From contig NZ_CP016793.1 in the NCBI RefSeq assembly GCF_001701025.1, positions 5,332,001 through 5,396,000 of the forward strand: a stretch of 64,000 nt of DNA, given 5' to 3'. Shown here piece by piece: positions 43,059-52,321 of this stretch; the first letter of the stretch is position 1, and every line of letters starts with the position of its first letter. This DNA is from Lentzea guizhouensis (GTDB lineage: Bacteria > Actinomycetota > Actinomycetes > Mycobacteriales > Pseudonocardiaceae). Below the pieces are notes generated by a model. The model worked only from the letters and a program-made list of their open reading frames with translations, was not told the DNA's origin and made no database searches. The position numbers and the translations under genes are program-made.

Positions 43059-45620
43059 ATGCGCAAGCGGGCGCTGATCATCGCGAATCAGGTGTACGAG
43101 GACGACGGTTTCCGGGAGCTCCCCGGTGCCGCAGGCGACGCGAGGGAGCTGGCCGAGGTCCTTGGTTCGCGCAACGTTGGTGAGTTCGAAGTAGAAGTAC
43201 TTGCGGAGCGGGACGCCCGATCGGTGCGCCGCGGGATCGAGGTTTTCTTCGCCGCCGCTGCGCGAGACGATCTGATGCTGCTGCACTTCTCGTGTCACGG
43301 AAAGCGTGAGGAGCGCACCCGCGAGTTGCACTTCGTTGCTAAGGACACCGAGCAGGACTACTTGGCGGCGACCGGTGTGCCAGCTCACTTCGTGAACGAC
43401 CGCATCGCGCAGTCCAAGTCCCAGCGCGTCGTGCTCACACTGGACTGCTGTTACAGCGGGAGCTATGTCAAAGGGCTCAACTCCAGGTCAAATGAGCCGA
43501 GTCGGGTCGAGGTCAGCCAGCAGTTCGACGGCCAGGGCAAGGCGGTGATCACTGCCTGTTCGTCGCTGCAGTTCGCGCATGAGTCGACGTTGTTCAGCGT
43601 TGAACCGGGGCAGCCATCGGTCTTCACGGCGACAATCGTTGAGGGGATGCGGACGGGTGCGGCGGACCTGGACTCCGATGGGTTCGTCAGCGTGGACGAC
43701 CTCTACAAGTACGTGCGTCGCGAGGTCCCGCTGAAGGTTGCTGGGCAGACACCGGAGCTGTCTGTCGATCGGGTGAGCGGATCGCTGTACCTCGGGCGCA
43801 ACATCCGGTACCTGTATCTCGGCAGCGAGATTGCTCCTCATCTTCCGGCCGAGCTTCATCGCGCGGTCATGGGTGGAACGCCGTGGGAACGCTTCGGAGC
43901 TACCCTCGGCCTTGAGCGCCTGTTGAGCGACTCGCCGTCCGGAGTCTGGGCGGCGGCAAGGGAAGCGTTGATCGCGCTCACGCGTGATGTGGATGCTGAT
44001 GTCGCGGCCCGCGCTATCGAGGTGTGGGATCGCCTGGTGGGCGGCCGGGTTCCGATGTCGAGGTTCAGCACCGGCGACGGGCCGCTGAGGCGTGCGGGCG
44101 GTTGGCAGCCTGTTGGGATCGACTTCGGCACTACGAACTCGGCTGTGGCGGTATTGATGGACAAAAGCCCAGTGATGGTCAGAAACCCACACGGCTTGGT
44201 GTTAACCCCAAGTGTCGTTGCCTTCGGTGACGACGAGAAGTTCGACGTGGGCGAGGTAGCCAAACAGAGGGCTTTCCAGCAAGCGGCGCGCACCATGTCG
44301 GTGGTAAAGCGCCGGCTCGGAACCGACTGGTCCGTCGACGTCGACGGAATGCGCTACTCCGCAGAGACGGTGGCCGCGTTCGTGCTGGATCGACTCCGGC
44401 TTGATGCGGAGCGTGAGCTCGGCGTTCCGGTGAACAGCGCTGTGCTCACGGTGCCCGCGCACTTCGGCGTTATCGAGCGAGAAGCTCTCGTCCAGGCGGC
44501 GCGGATCGCCGGCATCCATTCGGTGCGACTGATCAACGAGCCCACGGCCGCCGCACTCGCCTACGGACTGAGGTCAGGTGAGGACGAACAGGCGGTTCTG
44601 GTCTTCGATCTCGGCGGAGGAACCCTGGACGTGTCAGTGCTAGAGCTTGGAGATGGTGTGGTCGAAGCCCGTGCTGTGGCGGGCGCTGACAACCTGGGCG
44701 GCGAGGATTGGAGCCAGCGCATTGTCGACTGGCTGGTCAGCCGCCATGAGGCCGACCACCGAGTGATCTTGACTGATCACGATGTACTTCAGCGCGTTCG
44801 AGATGCTGCCGAGAAGGCCAAGATCGCGCTTTCAGACAACTCAGAGGTTGTAGTTAGCTTGCCGTATCTCGGTTCGGTCGGAGGTTCACCTCTGCACTTC
44901 GGCGCTGTGCTCAGCCGGAGAGAGTTCGAGTCCATGACTGCGGACCTACTCGGCCGGTGCCGGGTTGTGATCGAGCGGGTTCTTGCAGATGCGGGACTCT
45001 CGGCGGCGGAGATCGACGAGGTGGTATTGGTCGGTGGGTCCACCCGCATGCCGGCGGTGGCTGGACTCGTCAAAGAGATGATCGGCGTCGATCCCGTTGT
45101 GGGTGTGGACCCGGATGAGGCGATCGCTGTCGGCGCGGCATTGCAAGCAGGCGTGCTGACGGGTGATGTAAACACGGTATTTCCACTCGACATCGTATCG
45201 CTATCACTCGGCATCGAGACGCAGGGCGGAGTGATGACCAAGCTGATCGCTCGCAACACGACCATCCCTACCAAACACTCCGAGATCTTCACGACCACAC
45301 AGGACGATCAGCCGTCCGTTGCGATCCACGTCTTCCAGGGAGAGCACCGCTTTACTCGCTATAACAAGAAAATCGGCATGTTCACGCTGGCGGACCTCAA
45401 GCCACGCCCTCACGGTGTGCCGCAGGTCGAGGTCACTTTCGACATCGACTCCAACGGCATCGTGAACGTCTCCGCAAAGGACCTTGGTACGGGAGATAAA
45501 GTGTCGATCACCGTGTCGCGCGACACGGTCGCGGCTGCCGGCCAAGCTGCGCTCGATTCGGGACCCGTTCCGCAAGGTGCTGATGTGGTGTCTGGACACG
45601 ACACGCGGTTACAGCCCTAG
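43059..45620 (+). CDS. Caspase-like peptidase fused to an Hsp70 (DnaK-like) chaperone
   Basis: 853 residues from ATG 43059. Residues 1-250 are a caspase-like domain of the EACC1-associated type: [30 protein letters not shown] with His80, and [13 protein letters not shown] with Cys131. After an Arg/Ala-rich helical linker, residues 350-840 are an Hsp70: [14 protein letters not shown] (phosphate 1), [29 protein letters not shown] (phosphate 2, about 515), [12 protein letters not shown] (adenosine, about 656) and a substrate-binding beta domain ([32 protein letters not shown]). The helical lid is missing. An Hsp70 sensor controlling a suicide protease is a reasonable inference. The gene has a TTA codon at 44202. 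Confidence 0.9.
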   Translation: MRKRALIIANQVYEDDGFRELPGAAGDARELAEVLGSRNVGEFEVEVLAERDARSVRRGIEVFFAAAARDDLMLLHFSCHGKREERTRELHFVAKDTEQDYLAATGVPAHFVNDRIAQSKSQRVVLTLDCCYSGSYVKGLNSRSNEPSRVEVSQQFDGQGKAVITACSSLQFAHESTLFSVEPGQPSVFTATIVEGMRTGAADLDSDGFVSVDDLYKYVRREVPLKVAGQTPELSVDRVSGSLYLGRNIRYLYLGSEIAPHLPAELHRAVMGGTPWERFGATLGLERLLSDSPSGVWAAAREALIALTRDVDADVAARAIEVWDRLVGGRVPMSRFSTGDGPLRRAGGWQPVGIDFGTTNSAVAVLMDKSPVMVRNPHGLVLTPSVVAFGDDEKFDVGEVAKQRAFQQAARTMSVVKRRLGTDWSVDVDGMRYSAETVAAFVLDRLRLDAERELGVPVNSAVLTVPAHFGVIEREALVQAARIAGIHSVRLINEPTAAALAYGLRSGEDEQAVLVFDLGGGTLDVSVLELGDGVVEARAVAGADNLGGEDWSQRIVDWLVSRHEADHRVILTDHDVLQRVRDAAEKAKIALSDNSEVVVSLPYLGSVGGSPLHFGAVLSRREFESMTADLLGRCRVVIERVLADAGLSAAEIDEVVLVGGSTRMPAVAGLVKEMIGVDPVVGVDPDEAIAVGAALQAGVLTGDVNTVFPLDIVSLSLGIETQGGVMTKLIARNTTIPTKHSEIFTTTQDDQPSVAIHVFQGEHRFTRYNKKIGMFTLADLKPRPHGVPQVEVTFDIDSNGIVNVSAKDLGTGDKVSITVSRDTVAAAGQAALDSGPVPQGADVVSGHDTRLQP

Positions 45621-45739
45621 CATGCGAGTGCAGCAGAGATGGTTCATCAGCCAGAACGCCCGAACACTCTGTAAGCGGGATATCGCGTTGAACGATGTGC
45701 GCGGACGGGGTGCAGCGTGATCACTACAGGAGACTCTAT

Positions 45740-46405
45740 ATGTTCCTGAGCAAACTCATGATCAACGTGCGGTCACGCGAATTCCGGCGCGACTATGCGA
45801 ACGTCCATGAGATGCATCGCAGCATCATGTCAGCCTATCCCGACACTCTCGACGAGACTCCGGCGCGGCTCGGACACAAGATCCTTTGGAGGTTGGACGC
45901 TGCACAGATTGGGTACGCGCAGTATGTGCAGAGCCAAACCGCGCCCGACTGGAGCAACCTGCCCGTGGGCCGTCTTGCGGCGCCGGCTGAGGTACGGCCA
46001 CTCGGCCCCGTCCTCAACGCCATCGCGGCCGGCCGCATGTTCGCTTTCCGCCTTGTGGCAAATCCAACGTGGAGCACTCACGGAGGAAAGGAACGTGACG
46101 TCCGTAAACGTCACGCACACAAGACATCTGAGTCACAGATCGAGTGGCTCGTCCGCCGCGGTGAGCGCCACGGTTTCGTCATTCCGACAACCCGAAGCGG
46201 TGAACCTGATGTCGCTCCGTCGCCTGTGTCCACGCTGATCGGTCAGAAGAAGGACACGGGCAGGATCACTGTAGCGCCGGTCCGATTCGATGGTCACCTG
46301 GTCATCACCGATGCGGCTGCGTTTACGGATGCTGTGATCAACGGGGTCGGGCCGGCGAAGGCGTACGGCTGCGGTCTGATCAGCATCGCTCCGCCTCGGT
46401 TCTAG
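45740..46405 (+). CDS. cas6e: Orphan Cas6e (CasE/Cse3) crRNA endonuclease
   Basis: 221 residues from ATG 45740 with AGGAGA 8 bases upstream. Cas6e markers: MFLSKLMINVRSREFRRDYA, NVHEMHRSIMSAYPD with the catalytic-type His (H23/H26), ARLGHKILWRLDAA, the ferredoxin-like second half, and the C-terminal glycine-rich loop VINGVGPAKAYGCGLISIAP. In type I-E CRISPR this enzyme cleaves pre-crRNA and stays in Cascade. No other cas gene and no repeat array is present in the window. It follows the caspase-Hsp70 gene by 119 bases, which may contain the end of a lost gene. Confidence 0.88.
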   Translation: MFLSKLMINVRSREFRRDYANVHEMHRSIMSAYPDTLDETPARLGHKILWRLDAAQIGYAQYVQSQTAPDWSNLPVGRLAAPAEVRPLGPVLNAIAAGRMFAFRLVANPTWSTHGGKERDVRKRHAHKTSESQIEWLVRRGERHGFVIPTTRSGEPDVAPSPVSTLIGQKKDTGRITVAPVRFDGHLVITDAAAFTDAVINGVGPAKAYGCGLISIAPPRF

Positions 46406-46578
46406 CGATCGAGAAAAGCGCTGAGTATCTGCCCTCAGTGAAGATCGAAACCGCGTAGCTGCTGGGTAGTGCCTGGCGTGGCCGTGTTCTGTGCGTTGCC
46501 CCTCAAGGTCGTTCCAGCGTAGGCGGCCATGTTTCGCCTGCGAGCGCACAAGTTGAGGCCGACGTCCTGCTGCTCGAT

Positions 46579-46797
46579 GTGTTGGACGTGACGGAGGACG
46601 CGGCTGAGCGGGAACACGGAGTGCGCGGTCTCGCCCGGCTGGCTGACGTTCGGCACTGGGCGGCACACAAGCGGCCGATCGCGGCGGACACACTGCGCAG
46701 GCAACTCAAGATCAGCGTGGAACGCGCTCGAGAGTTGGTCATCGCACTTCGGGCTGAACTCGCCGATTTGGGTGTTGAACGCGCTGGTGTTGTGTGA
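46579..46797 (+). pseudogene. Fragment of a plasmid/AICE-type helix-turn-helix gene, copy 2
   Basis: 72 codons from GTG 46579: MLDVTEDAAEREHGVRGLAR, LADVRHWAAHKRPIAADTLR, RQLKISVERARELVIALRAE. It is homologous to the scrap at 42350-42512. No N-terminal domain and no clear ribosome-binding site are present, so it is probably the 3' end of a lost gene, though a small DNA-binding protein is possible. The remaining bases between 46406 and 46807 hold nothing that I recognise. Confidence 0.45.
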
Positions 46798-46848
46798 AGG
46801 CGTAGGTTCACCCAAGGGTCACCGCGTGCAACGGGCGCCTTCGGTCTT

Positions 46849-47650
46849 CTACCTGAAGGTGTTGAGTAGGTGTAGCACTGCGGTCGGGATCGTCGCAGTT
46901 GCTTCCTCGAGTAGGTGCTCGATGGCGGTCGCTTCTGCCGACCGGTCGATGTCGATCATCTTGGACCAACTTCAGTTCCACCCGCCGCAGGGAATCCTCG
47001 CGCATGGCCGCCGTCGACGGACCGGTTTTTTTCCACGTTACCGACGACGGAGCGATGTCTGCCGGTGGCCAGGGTGTCGCCCGTTCGAGCCAGCCAGACG
47101 GTACGGTGACGACGACGTCCGTGCTCCGCGCGGTCGGCAGGCTGGCAGGCTCACGGGTGGAGAGGACCCAGGTCGCCTTCTCGACCTCGATCCGCACCAT
47201 CCCGACCTCGAACGAACCCCGCCGCGTGATGTCCGTCGACGCCACGTCCGTCACCACGAGTTCATCGCCTTCCAGCCGGACGGAAGGCGCGGCGTCACGC
47301 CACTCGTACGGGCGCGGTTCCCCCGAGTTCACGGCGAGCAGGCACCTCATCACGTCGCGGTAAACGGCATCAGCCGGCGGACGACGGAACAACGCCTCCC
47401 CTCCAGGCCAGAGCGCAGGCAGCCGCAGAGTCAGCTTGCTGGTCACACGGGCGTAGTCGCGGTTCGCCGTGTCGACCCGTACCTCCAGCGATGCCTGCCG
47501 AACGTCGATCGGCTGTCCTCCGCAGACGGCGTCGCGACCCGGCAGCGCACGGCTGGGCGAGGAGAAGAGGAGAGAGCCCACGGCCAGCAGCGCACCGAGC
47601 AAACCGAGCACCAGCAAGGAGATCGCCGCTCCCAGAAATGTCTTCCGCAC
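46849..47650 (-). pseudogene. Membrane-anchored protein of unknown function, frameshifted near the C-terminus
   Basis: From GTG 47650: a basic start and one hydrophobic helix (MRKTFLGAAISLLVLGLLGA), then a beta-rich outer domain (QASLEVRVDTANRDYARVTS, MVRIEVEKATWVLSTREPAS, STDVVVTVPSGWLERATPW). Near 46970 the frame becomes Arg-rich and unnatural, while another frame gives a protein-like ending, MIDIDRSAEATAIEHLLEEA then TATIPTAVLHLLNTFR and a stop at 46849. One indel would join the two. The uninterrupted but odd frame runs to 46808. No family is recognised. Confidence 0.5.
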
Positions 47651-47784
47651 GGATCACTTGTCGCCGCGATCTGGCCGGATCGTTACAGCGCACTCGCCAC
47701 CTGCGCGCGACGGCTTCGTCATGAACGAGGTCAGGGATCGTGCAAGGGATAGGGCCGGTGAAGTCCACAGTGCAACTGTGGTGG

Positions 47785-48978
47785 TTATCCGGTCAGTGAC
47801 TCTGTCAAGATCGGGTAGACGTCCTGCCACAGAAGACGCTCCTGCTCGAGCAACAGGCCTGAGCCGTGATCGGCAGCGTGTGCGGCGAGCAGTTCGTACA
47901 GTTCCAGTTCGGCTGTGGTCAAATGTGGTGGCGTCGTGGTGCGTTGGGGGAGCGTGCCCTCAACAGCGAGTCGTCGGAAGCGATGAAGTGTCTCGACATC
48001 CATAAGCACCGTGCGGACGTCTACACCCAAACCGCGCAGATCGCTGACGAACTGCAGGCCGGGTGCGTCGATGTCCCCCCAGTAGAGCACTCGCTCGGCG
48101 CTGCTGACCCAGGAGATTCGCGCGTACTGGTCGACGTGGAAGCCGTGACCGTGAAGGACGACGGTTCCTTCGAACTCGTCTGTAATCGCGAAAGCTGTCT
48201 CCTTGTTCTCCAGGATCAGCACGGTGGCTGGCTGTCGTGGCCAGCGGTTGAGATCCTCCACTGTCGCCGCGAAGTGGCGCATGCCGGCGAACTGCGCGCT
48301 GAGCGCAGGATCTAGCACTGTGACCTGTACGAGTTCGGGAACGACGCGCAACCCAAGCCGTTGGTGCAGCTTCCGCTTCTTCGACAGGGGAAGCTCGTCG
48401 GCTTCCTGATGGGCGTTCTCGTCGCCCAAGAGTGCGAGGACCAGAGTGGAGTGCTTGGCCAGCCACTTGGTGTCGATGCCTTCGATCGGCAGCTGTCGCA
48501 GCAGCATTCCCGACGTCGGGTTGGCGATGAGCCAGGCGACCGCGCGGACCAGTCTGTCGTAGTCGGCTTGGGCGAGGTCGGTGATGCGGCGGACCTGCCC
48601 GGCGAACCTCGCCCCTGGGAACGCGCTCTCCAGTTGCGTGAGTCTGGTACCGCAGCGCAACCACGTGTCGAGGTCATCTTGATGAGCCCGAGCCACGTCG
48701 CCAGGCCGTTGCAGCACCAACGTCTTCGGCATCGCGTGCGTTCCAGTCGAGAACTGGAGGTTGGCGTGTTCGAGCACGCCAGGGCCGGCGTAACTGGCCC
48801 AGTCGGCCGCCCAAGCGTGGCACTCCACGGGCGAGGCGGAGCGTTCGGCGGTGCCCGGTGGCCGCAGGGAGATGCGCATCGGCCAGGTGCCCTTGCCTCG
48901 AGCCCAATCCGCGTAGGAGGCACTGAACCGGCCGCGCAGCATCGCGACGACCTCGTCAGGCTGTCGCAAGGACTCCAC
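47785..48978 (-). CDS. jetD: JetD, Toprim-type nuclease of type I Wadjet (DUF3322/DUF2220)
   Basis: 397 residues from ATG 48978. The N-terminal DUF3322-like part (YADWARGKGTWPMRISLRP to WRCGTRL region) is followed by a DUF2220 Toprim domain: VLILENKETAFAITDEF with the catalytic Glu (about 255) and VLYWGDIDAPGLQFVSDLR with the DxD (about 295-300). JetD is the subunit that cleaves plasmid DNA after JetABC has recognised a small circle. It overlaps the end of jetC by 23 bases. A 104-base copy of its middle part lies at 26318-26421. Confidence 0.9.
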   Translation of the reverse strand: MESLRQPDEVVAMLRGRFSASYADWARGKGTWPMRISLRPPGTAERSASPVECHAWAADWASYAGPGVLEHANLQFSTGTHAMPKTLVLQRPGDVARAHQDDLDTWLRCGTRLTQLESAFPGARFAGQVRRITDLAQADYDRLVRAVAWLIANPTSGMLLRQLPIEGIDTKWLAKHSTLVLALLGDENAHQEADELPLSKKRKLHQRLGLRVVPELVQVTVLDPALSAQFAGMRHFAATVEDLNRWPRQPATVLILENKETAFAITDEFEGTVVLHGHGFHVDQYARISWVSSAERVLYWGDIDAPGLQFVSDLRGLGVDVRTVLMDVETLHRFRRLAVEGTLPQRTTTPPHLTTAELELYELLAAHAADHGSGLLLEQERLLWQDVYPILTESLTG

Positions 48979-51900
48979 CGTCCTCGTCGGAGTACCGGCG
49001 TGCAGCGAGTTCTCCGAAGGTGGCGGCCCTGCCCGTAGAGCGGGCGCCGTCGGCGGTGGTGCGTTTGTCGACGAGGATGGCTTGGCCGATGTACGGCTCG
49101 ACGATGCCGGTCATGCGGATCGGTGCGGCGATCATGAGCTGGAAGCCGAACTCGTCGAACGCCGACAGCGCCTGGGCGGAGAAGTTCTCGTCGGACTTGC
49201 TGAACGCCTCGTCCAGCATGAGCGTGCCGAACCTCGGCCTTCCGCCCGTGTCGGGGTCGGCGAGGTTGTAGCTCAGTGCCGCCGCGAGGCAGAAGGCCAC
49301 CAGCTTCTCCTGCTCGCCGCCCGAGTTCGTCGCGGTGTTGCGGTAAGTGTGGACCGTGACGTCGTCGCCATCTATTTCCCTGCCGTAGAAGGAGTAGCCG
49401 TTGCGGACGTCGAGGACGTTGCGCCGCCACCGATCAGCTGCGGCACCTTCGGCGGTGAACTGCTTCATGAGCGCCTTCACCCGGTGGAACTGAGCGGCAT
49501 GCTGCTCGCGGTCGTTCTTGACGGTCGCGGCCTTGCGCATGATTTCGTCGACGGCGTCCCGGAAGACTTTGACGTCCGCTGACGGGTTGGCGGTGTAGGC
49601 GATCTGCAGGTGAGTGCCTTCGTTGAATTCCACTCGGCGCAAACCTGCGTTCACCCACCCGACCCGGTCCTCGATCTGACGGGCGGCCACGTCGATCGCG
49701 CGCTGCAGCATCGCGATCGAGGGCACCATGTCGTTGCTGATCAGGTGTTGCAGCTTCTCCATCGCAACGGGTAGTCGCCGAGTCACGATCTCGGTGTGCA
49801 GTGCGGCGTAGGATGCTCCGGTGAGATTAACGTCGTCGTCGCCGTTATCGGGCGCGTAGTCCTCCCACTCCTTGAGGAACGCCGCGATCGCGTTGCGAAT
49901 CTTCGTCGCCGCCAGCTCTTGGCTCGACTTGGCTTTGCTGACCCGGTTGCTCAGTTCCCTGTCCAGCGTTTTCCGGACCTCGGTGATGGTGGACGAAGTG
50001 GCGATTAGCTCGATCTCCGCGCACACCTCGTCCAGGTAGGCGCGTTCCTCGTCGATCACGGTGTACGGCTTCGCCTGCTCCGAGTGCCGCCGGTCGGCGA
50101 GTTCCGTCTGCAGGGCGGACTCAGCGCTGATGCGCTGGCTCGTCTGCTGCCACTCGCTGAACGCCGTCTCGAACTCCCTCTGTGCCGTGTCGCGTTGTGC
50201 TTCGAGCCGCCGCAGATCCACGTCGTCGGCACGGATGGCCGCTATCTGCTCACCGAGCTCTCTTGCGGCGTGCGTCGGCGTCCAGAGGTCAAGCTCTTTC
50301 CACGAGGTGGACTCGGCGAGCGCGTTGGCTGCTTCGATTCGGCTGGTGAGGGTGCCGAGGTGGTCAGCGAGGGCGCGTGCTTTCGCCTTTGCGGTGCTGA
50401 GGTGCTCGGCGAGAGCGAGGACCTCGTCTTCGAGCGCCTGTCGTTTGGTGGCGGTGTTCACGCCCAGGATGTAGCTGGAGCGCCTGGTCAGTTCGGGCCG
50501 GTCGTCCTTGCGGTAGTGGTTGCCCGGCATCTTGATCGTGCCGTTGACGGTCACTGCGAGACGGTGATCTTCAAGGTCGTCAGCGGTCTCCACGCAGACA
50601 TGGTCGAATTGCCGTGCCAACTGAGCCGCGAGCCATCGCCCGTGTGGGTGTTGTTCGTCGACGGACAACTTGCCGGCCAACCTGTTGCGTGCGGGCTTGG
50701 GCATGTGAGCCGATACCGCGGAAACAATGCTGGAGTCCAGCACACCGCGCATGTCGTTGGTGTCGATGAACCGACGGACTACGTCCTTGTACTTCTCGGG
50801 AACCAGCAACCGCATGCCGAAGGAACGCAGGACCTTCTCCGCTGCCGGGAGCCAGCGCTCCTCGCCCTCGGCGATGTCGATCAACTCGGCCGCGTAGGGG
50901 AGTGCTTGGAGTGGCACACCGGTGGCACGCGCGATTGCTTCCCGCCGTGCGATCGCCGGTCCGGGGATGAGTGAGGGCGCGGATCGAAGCCGGCGCAACT
51001 CAGTGTCCCGTTCGTCGTGGTCTCGCTGGGCCTGGATCTTGTCGGCGATCGCGCCATGCGCCTCAGGTTCGAGGAGCTGCTTCTCCTGCCTGGCGGAATC
51101 GGCGAGTTCCGGGATTCGCGCACACAGGTCATGGAATGCGCTTTCGTCCTGCGGTACGGACAACTCAAGACGCAGAACGAAGCCGCTGTAGCGGTCGAAG
51201 CGCTCCTTGGCCGTGCGGGCTTCGAGGCTGAGCTGTCGTTGCTCTGCTTCGAGGAGCTGAAGGCCGGCGTTCTGCTCGCTGAGCTGGCGTTCGAGGCCGA
51301 TCAAGGTCCGTTGGGTGGTCTCGCGATGTTCGACCTGGGATTCGAGTTGAGCTTCGAGTTGCTCGACAGATGCTCGGAGTTGCTCCAGCTCGATCGAGAG
51401 CGCTGCCAGGAGCAGGGCACGAACGTAGCGTTCCAGGGTCGCGCCGCGCAGGTTCTCCGCTGTGCTGTGGTCGTTCTTGGACTGTTGGTAGAGGTTCCAG
51501 TTCTCCGGCACCTCACGTAGCACCATTTCTTGTGCGGCGGCACGTTTTGCGGTGACGTAGGCCTCGTTGAGCGGAGTGAAGACCTGCAGCATGCGCTCTG
51601 CGGCCTCGAACGACTCGGGTCGATCGAGCATGTTGTCCCGGATGAAGAAGTTCAGGTCGCCGACGTTCTTCATCGCCTTGGCCTTGCCGAGCAAGGACAA
51701 CGCGGTTCCGGTGTGGTCGAGCCCGATGCGCCGCCCCAGCTCCTTGAGGTACGCCTCCTGGCCGCTGGGGAATCGGACCTCAGGGCGTTCCTTCTTGAAC
51801 CAGCGGGTGTCGAACTTCCGGTCAGCCCACTCGCCGAGCTCGGAGAGGTCGAAATGGCCGTCGTGCAGCTGGTGCATGGTGCTCATCGCGGAGCCGTCGT

Positions 51901-52321
51901 TCTCGGCGCCGGTGAACCACTTCACGACCACGGCGGTGGTGACCGAACCCAGCCCGTCGTCATAGGTGCTCGCTACTGCCGACCACGTGGGTTTGCCGGC
52001 GCGGAGGTATCTGACCTTGGACTGCTCGTGTTCGTCGTTGGTCTCCGACCACGCGCCGCGCACGTAGGCGGCTACGTTGCGCGAATTCTGCTTCGCTCCG
52101 CGGGCGGTGAGGTCGGCTGAGGCGTTGAACCGCTGGTCGTGGGTCGGAAGCAAGGTGAGGGAATGAGCGTCCATCAGCGATGACTTGCCGGAGCCGGAAG
52201 GGCCGGTCAGCAGCACCCCGCGCTCGTCGATGGGGAAGTCCTTGTAACCGCTGAAGGTTCCCCAGTTGACGATCTGCAGCCGGGTGAGGCGGAACTGGCC
52301 GGTGTGTACGGTTCTGCTCAT
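48956..52321 (-). CDS. jetC: JetC, SMC/MukB-like ATPase of type I Wadjet
   Basis: 1121 residues. Walker A is LLTGPSGSGKSSLMDAHSLT (40-47). Long coiled-coil arms (about 300-480 and 640-850) flank a hinge-like middle. The signature GGEQEKLVAFCLAAALSYNL and Walker B FGTLMLDEAFSKSDENFSAQ lie near the C-terminus. It is the DNA-loop-extruding motor of the complex. Its start overlaps jetB by 4 bases. Confidence 0.93.
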   Translation of the reverse strand: MSRTVHTGQFRLTRLQIVNWGTFSGYKDFPIDERGVLLTGPSGSGKSSLMDAHSLTLLPTHDQRFNASADLTARGAKQNSRNVAAYVRGAWSETNDEHEQSKVRYLRAGKPTWSAVASTYDDGLGSVTTAVVVKWFTGAENDGSAMSTMHQLHDGHFDLSELGEWADRKFDTRWFKKERPEVRFPSGQEAYLKELGRRIGLDHTGTALSLLGKAKAMKNVGDLNFFIRDNMLDRPESFEAAERMLQVFTPLNEAYVTAKRAAAQEMVLREVPENWNLYQQSKNDHSTAENLRGATLERYVRALLLAALSIELEQLRASVEQLEAQLESQVEHRETTQRTLIGLERQLSEQNAGLQLLEAEQRQLSLEARTAKERFDRYSGFVLRLELSVPQDESAFHDLCARIPELADSARQEKQLLEPEAHGAIADKIQAQRDHDERDTELRRLRSAPSLIPGPAIARREAIARATGVPLQALPYAAELIDIAEGEERWLPAAEKVLRSFGMRLLVPEKYKDVVRRFIDTNDMRGVLDSSIVSAVSAHMPKPARNRLAGKLSVDEQHPHGRWLAAQLARQFDHVCVETADDLEDHRLAVTVNGTIKMPGNHYRKDDRPELTRRSSYILGVNTATKRQALEDEVLALAEHLSTAKAKARALADHLGTLTSRIEAANALAESTSWKELDLWTPTHAARELGEQIAAIRADDVDLRRLEAQRDTAQREFETAFSEWQQTSQRISAESALQTELADRRHSEQAKPYTVIDEERAYLDEVCAEIELIATSSTITEVRKTLDRELSNRVSKAKSSQELAATKIRNAIAAFLKEWEDYAPDNGDDDVNLTGASYAALHTEIVTRRLPVAMEKLQHLISNDMVPSIAMLQRAIDVAARQIEDRVGWVNAGLRRVEFNEGTHLQIAYTANPSADVKVFRDAVDEIMRKAATVKNDREQHAAQFHRVKALMKQFTAEGAAADRWRRNVLDVRNGYSFYGREIDGDDVTVHTYRNTATNSGGEQEKLVAFCLAAALSYNLADPDTGGRPRFGTLMLDEAFSKSDENFSAQALSAFDEFGFQLMIAAPIRMTGIVEPYIGQAILVDKRTTADGARSTGRAATFGELAARRYSDEDGGVLATA

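Noticed and set aside
46406..46807. CRISPR array next to cas6e
   Set aside because: No repeated 28-29-base unit with spacers is visible on either side of cas6e; only a helix-turn-helix gene scrap is present.
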